DNA of 64,000 bases from Methylorubrum aminovorans (GTDB taxonomy: Bacteria > Pseudomonadota > Alphaproteobacteria > Rhizobiales > Beijerinckiaceae): assembly GCF_022179725.1 (NCBI RefSeq), contig NZ_BPRC01000002.1, forward strand, positions 124,001 through 188,000, read 5' to 3'. This document shows, one piece after another, positions 38,274 to 47,125 of the stretch. Both the position numbers and the translations under genes were made by a program. The notes under the pieces were generated by a model that saw only the letters and a program-made list of their open reading frames with translations, was not told where the DNA came from and did not search any database. The stretch's first letter is position 1, and each line of letters starts with the position of its first letter.

Positions 38274-39289
38274 GCGCCCGCCTTCACCTCACCCGTCTCA
38301 CCGGTGCGGCCTCGATCCAAGACGGCGGCCGGCGCGGCTACCTGCGCTTCGGGCTCTCGGCGTCGGGACCGATGGACCCGCTCGCCCACGCGGCGGCCAA
38401 CGTCCTCGTCGGCAACGCGCCCGATGCGGCAGCGCTCGAACTCGGCCTCGCCGGGGCAAGCCTGCGGATTGAAGGCGGCGCGGCACGCCTCGCGCTGGCG
38501 GGTGCGCCGAGCGGACTGCGCCTCGACGGTGAGCCGGTGGCCGCGCACCGCTCCTTCATTCTGCGGGAAGGCTCGGAGCTGACGGTCGAGCGCCCGCGCG
38601 AGGGCGTGTTCGCCACGCTCGCCGTCTCCGGTGGATTCACCGTCCGCAGCGTCATGGGCAGCCGCGCCCTGCATCAGCGCGCGGCGCTTGGCGGCCTCGA
38701 CGGGCGGGCCCTGCGCGAGGGCGACCGCCTGCCTCTGATCGCCTTCGCCACAGGCGAGGCGGAGACCTGCCTCGACGCGATCGCGCTGGAGCGCGAGGCG
38801 CCGATCCGCGTCGTCCTCGGCCCCCAGGACGATCACTTTTCGCAAGCCGGCCTCGCGACCTTCCTGGGCCGGGCCTTCACCGTCTCGAACCGCGCCGACC
38901 GGATGGGCTACCAGCTCGACGGGCCGGAGATCGCCCACGGCCCCACCGGCTTCAACATCGTCTCCGACGCCACCGTGGCGGGCTCGGTGCAGGTTCCGGG
39001 CTCGGGGCGCCCCATCGTCCTGCTCGCCGACCGCCAGACCACCGGCGGCTATCCGAAAATCGCTACTGTGATCTCCGCCGATCTGAGACGGATCGCCCAG
39101 TGCCGCCCCGGCGAGACGGTCCGGTTCGAGGCGGTCGACCTCGCTACGGCCACCCGCCTCGCCCGCGAACAGGCGGCTCGGATCGCAGAGCTCAGCGCCC
39201 GCCTCAGGCCGGTCGAGAGCGAGGCCGAGCGGCTGATGACGGCCAATCTCGCGGGCGCGGCGGTGGACGCCCTGCGCGCAGAGGATTGA
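38270..39289 (+). CDS. pxpC: 5-oxoprolinase subunit PxpC (biotin-dependent carboxyltransferase-like)
   Basis: 339-residue KipA/PxpC-family protein. The signature LTGAASIQDGGRRGYLRFG and the following ASGPMDPLAH lie at the N-terminus, and GPQDDHFSQAG and LLADRQTTGGYPKIATV mark the C-terminal half. The GTG at 38270 overlapping the pxpB stop is preferred over another GTG nine bases upstream. It forms the PxpB-PxpC complex of prokaryotic 5-oxoprolinase. Confidence 0.88.
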   Translation: MSARLHLTRLTGAASIQDGGRRGYLRFGLSASGPMDPLAHAAANVLVGNAPDAAALELGLAGASLRIEGGAARLALAGAPSGLRLDGEPVAAHRSFILREGSELTVERPREGVFATLAVSGGFTVRSVMGSRALHQRAALGGLDGRALREGDRLPLIAFATGEAETCLDAIALEREAPIRVVLGPQDDHFSQAGLATFLGRAFTVSNRADRMGYQLDGPEIAHGPTGFNIVSDATVAGSVQVPGSGRPIVLLADRQTTGGYPKIATVISADLRRIAQCRPGETVRFEAVDLATATRLAREQAARIAELSARLRPVESEAERLMTANLAGAAVDALRAED

Positions 39290-39335
39290 TCCTTTCCAGA
39301 AGGGGACGAAGCCGGCCCTGACGCGTTATCGCGCC

Positions 39336-40430
39336 ATGTCGCGCAAACCGAACCGTTCCGAGCCGAACCCGCCCGAGCCGCCCCGCCTCGGCTTCTGCTG
39401 CACCTTCATCCCCGATCCGGACCCGACCCACAAAACCCTGAAGGCCGCCAAGGACGCGGCCAAGCTGATGAATCTCGGCACGGTGACGATGGCGCATCTG
39501 GAGCGCCTCGGCCCCGCCGCGCGCTATGAGAAGCTGGAAGGCGTGGTGCGCCACAACCTTGCGGCGCTTGAGCGTCAGATCGCCTGGGTTTCGGCCAGAC
39601 CGCCCTTGGAGCGTCTCCTGCGCATGGCGAGTTCGGTCCTGCCCGGCTATACCCATCCGGTGGCCGCGCCGCTCTACGCGCAGGCCCCGATGCGCGCCCT
39701 GATCGAGACCGGCATCGCCCGGATCGGCGAGCAGGCGCGGGCGGGGGATGTGCGGCTCAGCATGCATCCTGGCCCGTTCTGTATCATCGCCTCGCGCAAC
39801 CCGAACGCGCAGACGAACGGTATCGCCGAACTGGAATATCATGCCGAGGTGATGGCGATGCTGGGCTACGGCTCGGGCTGGCACCCGTTCGGCGCGCACG
39901 TGAACATCCATATCGGCGGACGCGAGCCCGGCATCGAGGGTTTCCGCGAGAGCCTTTCGCTGATCTCGGAAACCGCGCGCAACCTGCTCACCGTCGAGAA
40001 CGACGAGTCGCTGTTCGGCCTCGACGCGGTCCTACGGCTTGGCGACCGCGTCCCGGTGGTACTCGACCTGCACCACCACTGGGTCGAGAGCCGCGGCGAG
40101 TATATCGAGCCTGATGATCCCCGCATCCAGGCGGTGATCGGTTCGTGGCGCGGCGTGCGGCCGGTGAGCCACATCAGTGTTTCACGGGAAACACTGCTAC
40201 CGGAGCACGATCCCACCGCCCTGCCGGATTTTGCTGCCCTTTCCGATGGGGGTCATTCCTGGCGCGATCTTGCCGCGCATTCCGATCTGATGTGGAACGA
40301 GGCGGTCAACGCGCTGGTCGCCCGCCACCTCGTCTGGACCGACTTCGAGATCGAAGCCAAGGGCAAGAACCAAGCGAGCGTGCCGCTGGCCGCACGGATC
40401 GGCCGTGACCTCTCGCGCGCCGCGGCATGA
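39336..40430 (+). CDS. uvsE: UV-damage endonuclease, UvdE/UvsE family
   Basis: 364-residue TIM-barrel nuclease. Family motifs: RLGFCCTF near the N-terminus, VRLSMHPGPFCIIASRNP (RLS-HPG-type), NIHIGGREPG, LTVENDES and VVLDLHHHW, which provide the metal ligands. UvdE enzymes nick DNA 5' of UV photoproducts, an alternative to nucleotide excision repair. Such a role fits a leaf-surface bacterium. The ATG at 39336 begins a Pro/Glu-rich leader. A near-perfect parS-like site lies inside the coding region (40178-40193). Confidence 0.88.
   Translation: MSRKPNRSEPNPPEPPRLGFCCTFIPDPDPTHKTLKAAKDAAKLMNLGTVTMAHLERLGPAARYEKLEGVVRHNLAALERQIAWVSARPPLERLLRMASSVLPGYTHPVAAPLYAQAPMRALIETGIARIGEQARAGDVRLSMHPGPFCIIASRNPNAQTNGIAELEYHAEVMAMLGYGSGWHPFGAHVNIHIGGREPGIEGFRESLSLISETARNLLTVENDESLFGLDAVLRLGDRVPVVLDLHHHWVESRGEYIEPDDPRIQAVIGSWRGVRPVSHISVSRETLLPEHDPTALPDFAALSDGGHSWRDLAAHSDLMWNEAVNALVARHLVWTDFEIEAKGKNQASVPLAARIGRDLSRAAA
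40175..40196. promoter_or_regulatory. parS-like ParB-binding site inside the UV endonuclease gene
   Basis: Perfect 9-bp arms CAGTGTTTC and GAAACACTG around ACGG. The inner 16 bases (40178-40193, TGTTTCACGGGAAACA) differ from the parS consensus TGTTTCACGTGAAACA at one position. ParB spreads from such sites to load SMC and segregate the origin region. Confidence 0.6.
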
Positions 40431-40550
40431 GCGGCTCAAGCGTGACTGGGCGGATTTGACCCGGCGGAGCGCGCCCGTCACCATGCTAGCTTCCTCATTC
40501 GTGCGCGGGGCGCCTCTGCCCGGCGCCCGTGGGAGCCGCGACCGGACACG

Positions 40551-43250
40551 ATGAGCGAGGCCGAACGGACGATCTCCGCGAGCGATGACCGCCAGGGTGC
40601 GGCGCGCCGCCGCCTCGACCAGCTGGTGGCGCGGGCGCGGGCGGCAGGATTGTGGGAGCGGGCCTGGCCGGTGCTCTGGCGCGGGCTCGGCGTCGTCCTC
40701 GCCTTCCTGGCTGTCTCGTGGCTCGGGGTATGGCTCGATCTGTCGCCGCTCTGGCGGATCGTTGGGCTCGGGCTGTTCGCCCTCCTGTTCGTCGCGGCGC
40801 TGCTGCCGGCCCTTCGCCTGCGCCCCTTGAGCCGCCGCGAGGCGCTCACCCGCATCGACCGGGAAGCCACCCGGCAGGGCGGAAGCGCGCACGACCCGGC
40901 CTCGTCCATCGAGGACACCCTGGCTGTCGGCCAGAGCGACCCGGTCACCCGCGCCCTGTGGGCCCTGCATCAGTCGCGGGCCGCCGCGGCGGTCGCGCGA
41001 CTGAAGGCCGGGCGCCCGCGCCCGCACATGCCCGGCCACGATCCCCTGGCGCTCCGCGCCGGCGTTCTCGTCGCGGCGCTCGCCGCCCTGTTCGTTGCCG
41101 GCCCGGAATGGCGCGGGCGCGTCGCCGCCGCCTTCGACTGGCGCGCGCCGCAGGCCGCCGCGCCGAGCTTCCGCGTCGACGGCTGGATCGACCCGCCGAT
41201 CTACACCCGCGTGCCGCCGCTGATCGTGACGATGTCGGGCGCGGCCAAGGACGCGGTGCAGCGGCTGCGCGCGCCGGTCAATTCCACCCTGATCGTGCGC
41301 ATTGCCGGCCAGGGCGAGGCGGAGCTGACGCCGAACGCCGCCCTGGTTCCGATCCCGAAGGACGAGAAAGCCGCCTCCAGCCGGCCGGCGCTGCAGAGCG
41401 GTGCTCAGTCGAGCGAGACCCGCACCAGCCTGCGGGAGGAGCGCTTCCGGCTCGCCGGGGGCACCGCCGAGCTCGGCATCGCTGCCTCCGGTTCCGAGCC
41501 GCAGCGCCTCGTGATCGAGACCATCCCCGACCGCGCCCCGGAAGTGAGCCGGGTCGGTGATCTGGAGGTCAACGGCCGCGGCACCTTCAACCTCACCTAT
41601 CGCGCCAAGGACGATTACGGCATCGCCTCCGCCGAAGGGCTAGTCGAGCCGCTGAAAGCCGGCCGCTCGCTCGTGCCCGTGCCCAAGATCGGTCTGGCGC
41701 TTCCCACCGACGCCACCGGCGAGACCGAAACCAAGACGCTGGTCGATCTCACCGACAATCCCTGGTCGGGCGCGCGGGTGAAGCTCACCCTCGTGGTGCG
41801 CGACGAGGCCGGGCAGGAGGGCCGCACCGAGACCGCCGAGATCGTGCTGCCGGCGCGCCCCTTCACCCAGCCGCTCGCCCGTGCGCTCGCCGAGGAGCGC
41901 CGCCGCCTGGTGACCGCGCCCGACGAAGACCGCGCCCGCGTCCAGACCGCGCTGGATGCCCTGCGGATCGCCCCGGAGCGCTTCACGCCGCAGCCCGGCA
42001 TCTTCCTCGGGCTCACCACCGCCGCCAACCGCTTGCGCGCGGCGAAGTCGGACGCGGATCTCACAGGCGTCGCCGACCTTCTGTGGGAGATGGCCCTCAA
42101 GATCGAGGACGGCGACCTCTCGGATGCCGAGAAGGCCCTGCGCGCCGCCCAGGACCGCCTCAAGGAGGCGATCGAGCGCAACGCCCCGGACGAGGAAATC
42201 AAAAAACTGACCGAGGATCTGAAACAGGCCCTCGACAAGTTCATGAAGGAGTTCGCCCAGCGCGCGAAGCCGCAGAACCGGCAGCAGGCGGAGCGTCAGC
42301 AACAGCAGCAGAACGGCCAGACCGTCACGCCCGACGATCTCGAGAAGATGATCAAGGACATGCAGGAGGCGATGCAGCGCGGCGACACGGCGGAAGCCCA
42401 GCGCCTGCTCGAACAGCTTCGCAACGTGCTCGAAAACCTCCAGAACGCCGAGGGCGGCCAGAAGTCCGATGGCGGCATGGCCGAGATGAACCGGCAGCTC
42501 GACGAGCTCGACAAGATGTCCCGCGAGCAGCAGGAGCTGCGCGACGAGACCTACAAGGAAGGCCAGCAGGGCCAGCAGGGCCAGCAGCGTCCCGGCCAAC
42601 GCCAGAGGCCGCAACCGGGCCAGCAGCAGGGACAGCGCGGGCAGCAGCCCGGCCAACAGGGCGAGGGTCAGCAGGGGCAGCGGGGCCAGGGTCAGCAGGG
42701 CCAACAGGGTCAAGGCCAGCAGGGTCAGGGCGGCGGGCAGCAGGGCCAGAGCATGGGCCAGCGCCAGCAGGGCCTGCGTGAGCAGCTCCAGGATCTCAAG
42801 AACCGGATGAAGCAGCAGGGGCTTCAGGGCGAGGAAGGTCTGGCCGATGCCGAGGAGGCCATGCGCGAGGCCGAAGAGGCGCTCGGCCGCGGCCGCAGCG
42901 GCGACGCGGTGGATGCCCAGGGCCGTGCCCTCGACGGGCTGAAGCGCGGCGCCGAGGGCATGCAGAAGCAGATGCAGCAGATGGCCGAGGGCGAAGGACA
43001 GGGCGAGGGCCAGAAGGACGGGCAGTCGCAGAGCCAGCAGGGCCGCTCGGGCTCCGGCGACGACGATCCTCTCGGCCGCCCGACCCGCGGGCGCGACCTC
43101 TCCAACGGCAATGTCAGGGTGCCCAATGCCGACGAATCCGCGGTGCAGCGTGCCCGGCGGATCATGGAGGAGTTGCGGCGCAAGCTCGGCGACCCCTCGC
43201 GTCCGCAGGAGGAACTCGATTATTTCGAGCGCCTGCTGCGCCGGAACTGA
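40551..43250 (+). CDS. TIGR02302/DUF4175 membrane protein with Gln/Gly-rich tract
   Basis: 899-residue protein typical of Alphaproteobacteria. Two membrane helices near the N-terminus (about 55-90) and one near 170-185 precede a periplasmic region with beta-rich segments. Long coiled coil follows (about 500-660, LSDAEKALRAAQDRLKEA), then an extreme Gln/Gly-rich low-complexity tract (about 670-745), another helical section and a conserved C-terminus (ESAVQRARRIMEELRRKLG). The function is unknown. The low-complexity tract is encoded by imperfect GGCCAGCAG-type repeats. Confidence 0.9.
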   Translation: MSEAERTISASDDRQGAARRRLDQLVARARAAGLWERAWPVLWRGLGVVLAFLAVSWLGVWLDLSPLWRIVGLGLFALLFVAALLPALRLRPLSRREALTRIDREATRQGGSAHDPASSIEDTLAVGQSDPVTRALWALHQSRAAAAVARLKAGRPRPHMPGHDPLALRAGVLVAALAALFVAGPEWRGRVAAAFDWRAPQAAAPSFRVDGWIDPPIYTRVPPLIVTMSGAAKDAVQRLRAPVNSTLIVRIAGQGEAELTPNAALVPIPKDEKAASSRPALQSGAQSSETRTSLREERFRLAGGTAELGIAASGSEPQRLVIETIPDRAPEVSRVGDLEVNGRGTFNLTYRAKDDYGIASAEGLVEPLKAGRSLVPVPKIGLALPTDATGETETKTLVDLTDNPWSGARVKLTLVVRDEAGQEGRTETAEIVLPARPFTQPLARALAEERRRLVTAPDEDRARVQTALDALRIAPERFTPQPGIFLGLTTAANRLRAAKSDADLTGVADLLWEMALKIEDGDLSDAEKALRAAQDRLKEAIERNAPDEEIKKLTEDLKQALDKFMKEFAQRAKPQNRQQAERQQQQQNGQTVTPDDLEKMIKDMQEAMQRGDTAEAQRLLEQLRNVLENLQNAEGGQKSDGGMAEMNRQLDELDKMSREQQELRDETYKEGQQGQQGQQRPGQRQRPQPGQQQGQRGQQPGQQGEGQQGQRGQGQQGQQGQGQQGQGGGQQGQSMGQRQQGLREQLQDLKNRMKQQGLQGEEGLADAEEAMREAEEALGRGRSGDAVDAQGRALDGLKRGAEGMQKQMQQMAEGEGQGEGQKDGQSQSQQGRSGSGDDDPLGRPTRGRDLSNGNVRVPNADESAVQRARRIMEELRRKLGDPSRPQEELDYFERLLRRN
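42561..42765 (+). repeat. Imperfect GGCCAGCAG-type coding tandem repeat
   Basis: About 200 bases built from variants of GGCCAGCAGGGTCAG, encoding the Gln-Gly tract of the TIGR02302 protein. Repeat units are irregular, so the tract is likely to vary in length between strains. Confidence 0.8.
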
Positions 43251-43331
43251 CGCTCCAAAGGCATCATCGCCGAAGAATCACCACGCGGTCCATGCTCGCG
43301 CGAGCACGGTCCCCCACGAGATCACCGACCC

Positions 43332-43517
43332 ATGTCCTCCAACCAGCTCGTCCTTCTCGCCTGCCTCGCCGTGGCCGTGGTGCTCCTCCTCGGCCTCGTC
43401 AACATGATGCGGGGCGGCAGCGCCAACCTCTCGCAGAAGCTGATGCGCCTGCGCGTGCTCCTGCAATTCGTCGCCATCATCGTCATCATGGGCGTGGTCT
43501 GGTGGCGGGCAGCCTGA
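43332..43517 (+). CDS. HIG1 domain-containing twin-helix membrane protein
   Basis: 61-residue protein with two hydrophobic helices (about 5-24 and 42-59) linked by the basic loop RGGSANLSQKLMRLRV, which matches the HIG1/twin-transmembrane motif. In Alphaproteobacteria this gene commonly precedes the cobalamin adenosyltransferase and etfBA genes, as here, although a PagL-like gene is inserted between. Related proteins associate with cytochrome oxidase. Confidence 0.85.
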   Translation: MSSNQLVLLACLAVAVVLLLGLVNMMRGGSANLSQKLMRLRVLLQFVAIIVIMGVVWWRAA

Positions 43518-43702
43518 CGCAACACCTTGCGCGATCACGGCCGCGTTTCGGATGCGCGTGAGGGGCGAAGGACGGGCACGAGCGAAGTGTGGCGTCCACG
43601 CCCCACCGAGGCGGCAAAAGCGGCGGAGCGGGATGAATCCGCGGGCTGTGCCTCCGGCGCCGTGATATTCGAGGCGGGTTGAAACGGACGGATCGACCGC
43701 CG

Positions 43703-44341
43703 ATGAAGTCACCTCTTGCCCGGATTCTCGTCGGCGTGCTCGCCGGCACGGCCGTCACAGCCGCGCAGGCCGCCGATTTCCGCGCCGCCCGGGCTCCCGC
43801 ACCGCCCCCCTACTTCGCCCCCGTCCAGCCCTACTCCATCGTATCCGAGGTCCGCATCGGCGGTTCGGTTCAGGATCCGGGCAGCGCCGAGGGCAAGCTG
43901 CCGGGCTTCAGCACTGCGAACGTCAACGGCGAAATCCTGTTCGCCAAGCCGCAGATCACCACCGATCCGTTCTGGCAGGCCTTCGTGCCGCGTCCGACGG
44001 TGGGCGGCAGCTACAACACCGGCGGCCGTACCAGCTACGCCTATATCGGCGCGACCTGGACCGTGGACCTCTTCCCCGAGACCCTGAACCGGCGTGTCTT
44101 CCTCGAAGGCTTCTTCGGCGGCGCGGCGCATAACGGCTATACCGGCCTGAAGGCGAACGCGCCCTACGGCTTCAATGCTTTGGGCTGCAACCCGCTGTTC
44201 CGCGAGGCGGCAGCGCTCGGCTTCCGCATCGACGAGCACTGGAGCGTGATGGCCACCGTCGAGCACATGTCGAATGCCGGCCTGTGCGGCGACAACCGCG
44301 GCCTGACCAATTTCGGCGGCAAGCTCGGCTACACCTTCTGA
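43703..44341 (+). CDS. Acyloxyacyl hydrolase, PagL-like lipid A 3-O-deacylase
   Basis: 212-residue outer-membrane beta-barrel with signal peptide (1-23, ending AQA). The family's catalytic His-x-Ser is in VEHMSNAGLCGDN (about residue 190), and the protein ends in an aromatic residue (GGKLGYTF), as expected for Bam-dependent insertion. PagL removes an acyl chain from lipid A. The ATG at 43703 is taken since it begins the signal peptide. It is followed by a strong terminator. Confidence 0.82.
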   Translation: MKSPLARILVGVLAGTAVTAAQAADFRAARAPAPPPYFAPVQPYSIVSEVRIGGSVQDPGSAEGKLPGFSTANVNGEILFAKPQITTDPFWQAFVPRPTVGGSYNTGGRTSYAYIGATWTVDLFPETLNRRVFLEGFFGGAAHNGYTGLKANAPYGFNALGCNPLFREAAALGFRIDEHWSVMATVEHMSNAGLCGDNRGLTNFGGKLGYTF

Positions 44342-44384
44342 CCGTCGGCCGCTTTCGCGGCCTGTCGGACTTTTACGGCTTGCA

Positions 44385-44422
44385 AAGACCCGCCGGGCGC
44401 GAAACATCGCCCGGCGGGTCTT
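44385..44422. terminator. Rho-independent terminator after the PagL-like gene
   Basis: Perfect 15-bp stem AAGACCCGCCGGGCG / CGCCCGGCGGGTCTT with an 8-base loop, followed by TCATTTC. It separates the PagL-like gene from the adenosyltransferase gene 37 bases further on. Confidence 0.85.
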
Positions 44423-44458
44423 TCATTTCGAGAACAGCGGGCCCGCGGGAGGGACGCC

Positions 44459-45031
44459 GTGGTCAAGCTCAACCGCATCTACACCCGTACCGGCGACCAG
44501 GGCACGACCGGGCTGGCCAACGGCGAGCGCCGCTCGAAGGCGGATCTGCGGGTGGAGGCCTACGGCACCGTCGACGAGACCAATGCCTGCATCGGGCTCG
44601 CCCGCCTCACCGCCGAACCCGCCCTCGACGCGATGCTGGCGCGCATCCAGAACGACCTGTTCGATCTCGGCGCCGATCTCGCCACCCCGCCGAGCGACAA
44701 GCCGCTGGGCTACGAGCCCCTGCGCGTCGTCGCCGCCCAGGTGCAGCGGCTGGAGGCGGAGATCGATGCGCTCAACGCCAACATCCCGCCGCTGAAATCC
44801 TTCGTCCTGCCCGGCGGGTCGGCCACGGCCGCCGCGCTCCACCTCGCCCGCACCGTCTGCCGCCGCGCCGAGCGGCTGGTGGTGGCGCTGTCGGGCATCG
44901 AGAGCGAGGCGATCTCGCCCGAGGCCCTGCAATATCTCAACCGGCTCTCGGACTTCCTGTTCGTGGCCTCCCGCGCGGCCAACCACGACGGCGCCGACGA
45001 CGTGCTCTGGGTGCCCGGCCAGAACCGGTAA
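44459..45031 (+). CDS. Cob(I)yrinic acid a,c-diamide adenosyltransferase (PduO type)
   Basis: 190-residue ATP:cob(I)alamin adenosyltransferase of the PduO/MMAB family, which makes adenosylcobalamin. The ATP-binding signature is IYTRTGDQGTTGLANGERRSK near the N-terminus (given in part: YTRTGDQGTTGL). AYGTVDETNA and the C-terminal CRRAERLVVAL and YLNRLSDFLFVASR are conserved. Adenosylcobalamin is needed for ethylmalonyl-CoA and methylmalonyl-CoA mutases, key in methylotroph C2 metabolism. The GTG start has GGGAGGGA upstream. Confidence 0.93.
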   Translation: MVKLNRIYTRTGDQGTTGLANGERRSKADLRVEAYGTVDETNACIGLARLTAEPALDAMLARIQNDLFDLGADLATPPSDKPLGYEPLRVVAAQVQRLEAEIDALNANIPPLKSFVLPGGSATAAALHLARTVCRRAERLVVALSGIESEAISPEALQYLNRLSDFLFVASRAANHDGADDVLWVPGQNR

Positions 45032-45193
45032 ATATCCGCAGGTCACGCCCCCGATAAGGCGCGTTGACAAGCGGGAAATCGCCTCGTTACGGTCCCGCCG
45101 CCCCGACAATCCCATCAAGCGCGGTCAAGCGGGTCCGAGAGCCGTCCGTCAAGCGACGCCGGGACCTCGCAGGAGCGGAGGAAAGCGACAGCC

Positions 45194-45943
45194 ATGAAGG
45201 TTCTGGTGCCCGTCAAGCGGGTCGTCGATTACAACGTGAAGATCCGCGTCAAGGCCGACGGGTCGGGCGTGGAACTGGCCAACGTCAAGATGTCGATGAA
45301 CCCCTTCGACGAGATCGCCGTCGAGGAGGCGATCCGACTGAAGGAGAAGGGTAAGGTCAGCGAGATCGTCGCCGTCTCGATCGGCCCGCAGCAGGCGCAG
45401 GAGACGCTTCGCACCGCGCTCGCCATGGGCGCCGACCGGGCGATCCTCGTGAAGACCGACGTGAATTGCGAGCCGCTCGCCGTCGCCAAGGTGCTGAAGG
45501 CGGTGGTCGAGAAGGAGAGTCCGAACCTCGTCATCCTCGGCAAGCAGGCGATCGACGACGATTCGAACCAGACCGGCCAGATGCTGGCGGCCCTGCTCGG
45601 CTGGCCGCAGGGCACCTTCGCCTTCAAGCTCGACTTCGGCGATGGAAGCATCGACGTGACGCGCGAGGTCGATGGCGGTCTCCAGACCGTGTCGCTGAAG
45701 CTGCCGGCGATCGTCACGACGGACCTGCGCCTCAACGAGCCGCGCTACGCGTCGCTGCCCAACATCATGAAGGCGAAGAAGAAGCCCCTGGAGGAGCTGT
45801 CCCCGGAAGGCCTCGGGATCGACGTCACGCCGAAGCTGACCGTGCTCAAGGTCGCCGAGCCGCCGGGCCGGCAGGCCGGCGTCAAGGTCGGCTCCGCGGC
45901 CGAGCTGGTGCAGAAGCTCAAGATCGAAGCCGGCGTGCTCTGA
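45194..45943 (+). CDS. etfB: Electron transfer flavoprotein subunit beta
   Basis: 249-residue EtfB, which binds AMP and pairs with EtfA to carry electrons from acyl-CoA dehydrogenases to ETF-ubiquinone oxidoreductase. Conserved blocks are [54 protein letters not shown] and [24 protein letters not shown] lies upstream. etfA follows after 70 bases. Confidence 0.97.
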   Translation: MKVLVPVKRVVDYNVKIRVKADGSGVELANVKMSMNPFDEIAVEEAIRLKEKGKVSEIVAVSIGPQQAQETLRTALAMGADRAILVKTDVNCEPLAVAKVLKAVVEKESPNLVILGKQAIDDDSNQTGQMLAALLGWPQGTFAFKLDFGDGSIDVTREVDGGLQTVSLKLPAIVTTDLRLNEPRYASLPNIMKAKKKPLEELSPEGLGIDVTPKLTVLKVAEPPGRQAGVKVGSAAELVQKLKIEAGVL

Positions 45944-46013
45944 CGTCTCTTAGGCCGCGCCGCTCCCGATTTCGGTCGAGCGACGCCCCCTCCCCTCTTC
46001 GAAAGTTTCGCCG

Positions 46014-46967
46014 ATGACCACGCTCCTCTACGTCGAGCACGCCAACGGACAGATCAAGGACGGTACGCTGAAGGCGCTGACCGCGGCCAAGGAACTGGGC
46101 GCGCCCATCCACGCCCTAGTGCTCGGCACCGGCTCCAAGGCGGCGGCCGAGGCCGCGGCCAAGCTCGACGGCGTCGAGAAGGTGCTGAACGCCGAGGACG
46201 GCACCTACGACCACGATCTCGCCGAGCCGAGTGCCGCGCTGATCGCCGCGATCGCCGAGCCCTACGACGCGATCGTGGCCGCCGCCACGACCACGGGCAA
46301 GAACACCCTGCCGCGGGTCGCCGCGCTCCTCGACGTCGCGCAGATCTCCGACATCATCAAAGTCGTCTCGCCCGACACGTTCGAGCGACCGATCTACGCC
46401 GGCAACGCGATCCAGACCGTTCAGGCCGGTGCCGGCAAGCGCGTCATCACCGTGCGTACCGCCGCCTTCAAGCCGGCCGAAGAGGGCGGTGCCGCCGCTC
46501 CCGTCGAGCCGATCTCGGCTGCGACGCCGGACGCGCTGGGCGCCGCCTACAAGTCGGAAGAGATCGCCAAGTCCGACCGGCCGGAACTGGCCTCGGCCAA
46601 GTTCATCGTCTCCGGCGGCCGCTCGCTCGGCTCGGCGGAGAAGTTCAAGGAGCTGATCGAGCCGCTGGCCGACGCGCTCGGCGCTGCGGTCGGCGCCTCC
46701 CGCGCGGCGGTGGATGCGGGCTACGCCCCGAACGACTGGCAGGTGGGCCAGACCGGCAAGGTGGTGGCCCCCGACCTCTACGTGGCGGTGGGCATCTCCG
46801 GCGCGATCCAGCATCTGGCCGGCATGAAGGACTCGAAGGTGATCGTCGCCGTCAACAAGGACGAGGACGCACCGATCTTCCAAGTGGCGGATTACGGGCT
46901 GGTCGGCGATCTGTTTCAGGTCGTGCCGGACTTGCAGGCCGAGATCGCCAAGGCCAAGGACCGGTAG
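46014..46967 (+). CDS. etfA: Electron transfer flavoprotein subunit alpha
   Basis: 317-residue EtfA. The C-terminal FAD-binding domain shows [29 protein letters not shown] (partly quoted), [16 protein letters not shown] and [19 protein letters not shown]. It forms the heterodimer with EtfB encoded directly upstream. The downstream 3-hydroxybutyryl-CoA dehydrogenase suggests a fatty-acid/PHB-type acyl-CoA module. Confidence 0.97.
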   Translation: MTTLLYVEHANGQIKDGTLKALTAAKELGAPIHALVLGTGSKAAAEAAAKLDGVEKVLNAEDGTYDHDLAEPSAALIAAIAEPYDAIVAAATTTGKNTLPRVAALLDVAQISDIIKVVSPDTFERPIYAGNAIQTVQAGAGKRVITVRTAAFKPAEEGGAAAPVEPISAATPDALGAAYKSEEIAKSDRPELASAKFIVSGGRSLGSAEKFKELIEPLADALGAAVGASRAAVDAGYAPNDWQVGQTGKVVAPDLYVAVGISGAIQHLAGMKDSKVIVAVNKDEDAPIFQVADYGLVGDLFQVVPDLQAEIAKAKDR

Positions 46968-47125
46968 AAGGATCGGTAACGGACTGCACGATACGCGTTG
47001 AACGGGCCTCGGGACACACTCCCGCACCTGCGGCTTGAGGCCGGTTTGACGCATTTGTTGCAGTGCCGCATTCTAGCGATGCGGTCGAGAGGACGATGCC
47101 GCAGCAGGTAGGACGCGATACGGGT

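Noticed and set aside
42561..42765. Direct repeats considered as a CRISPR array
   Set aside because: They are in frame inside a large coding gene, have no unique spacers, and encode Gln-Gly low complexity.
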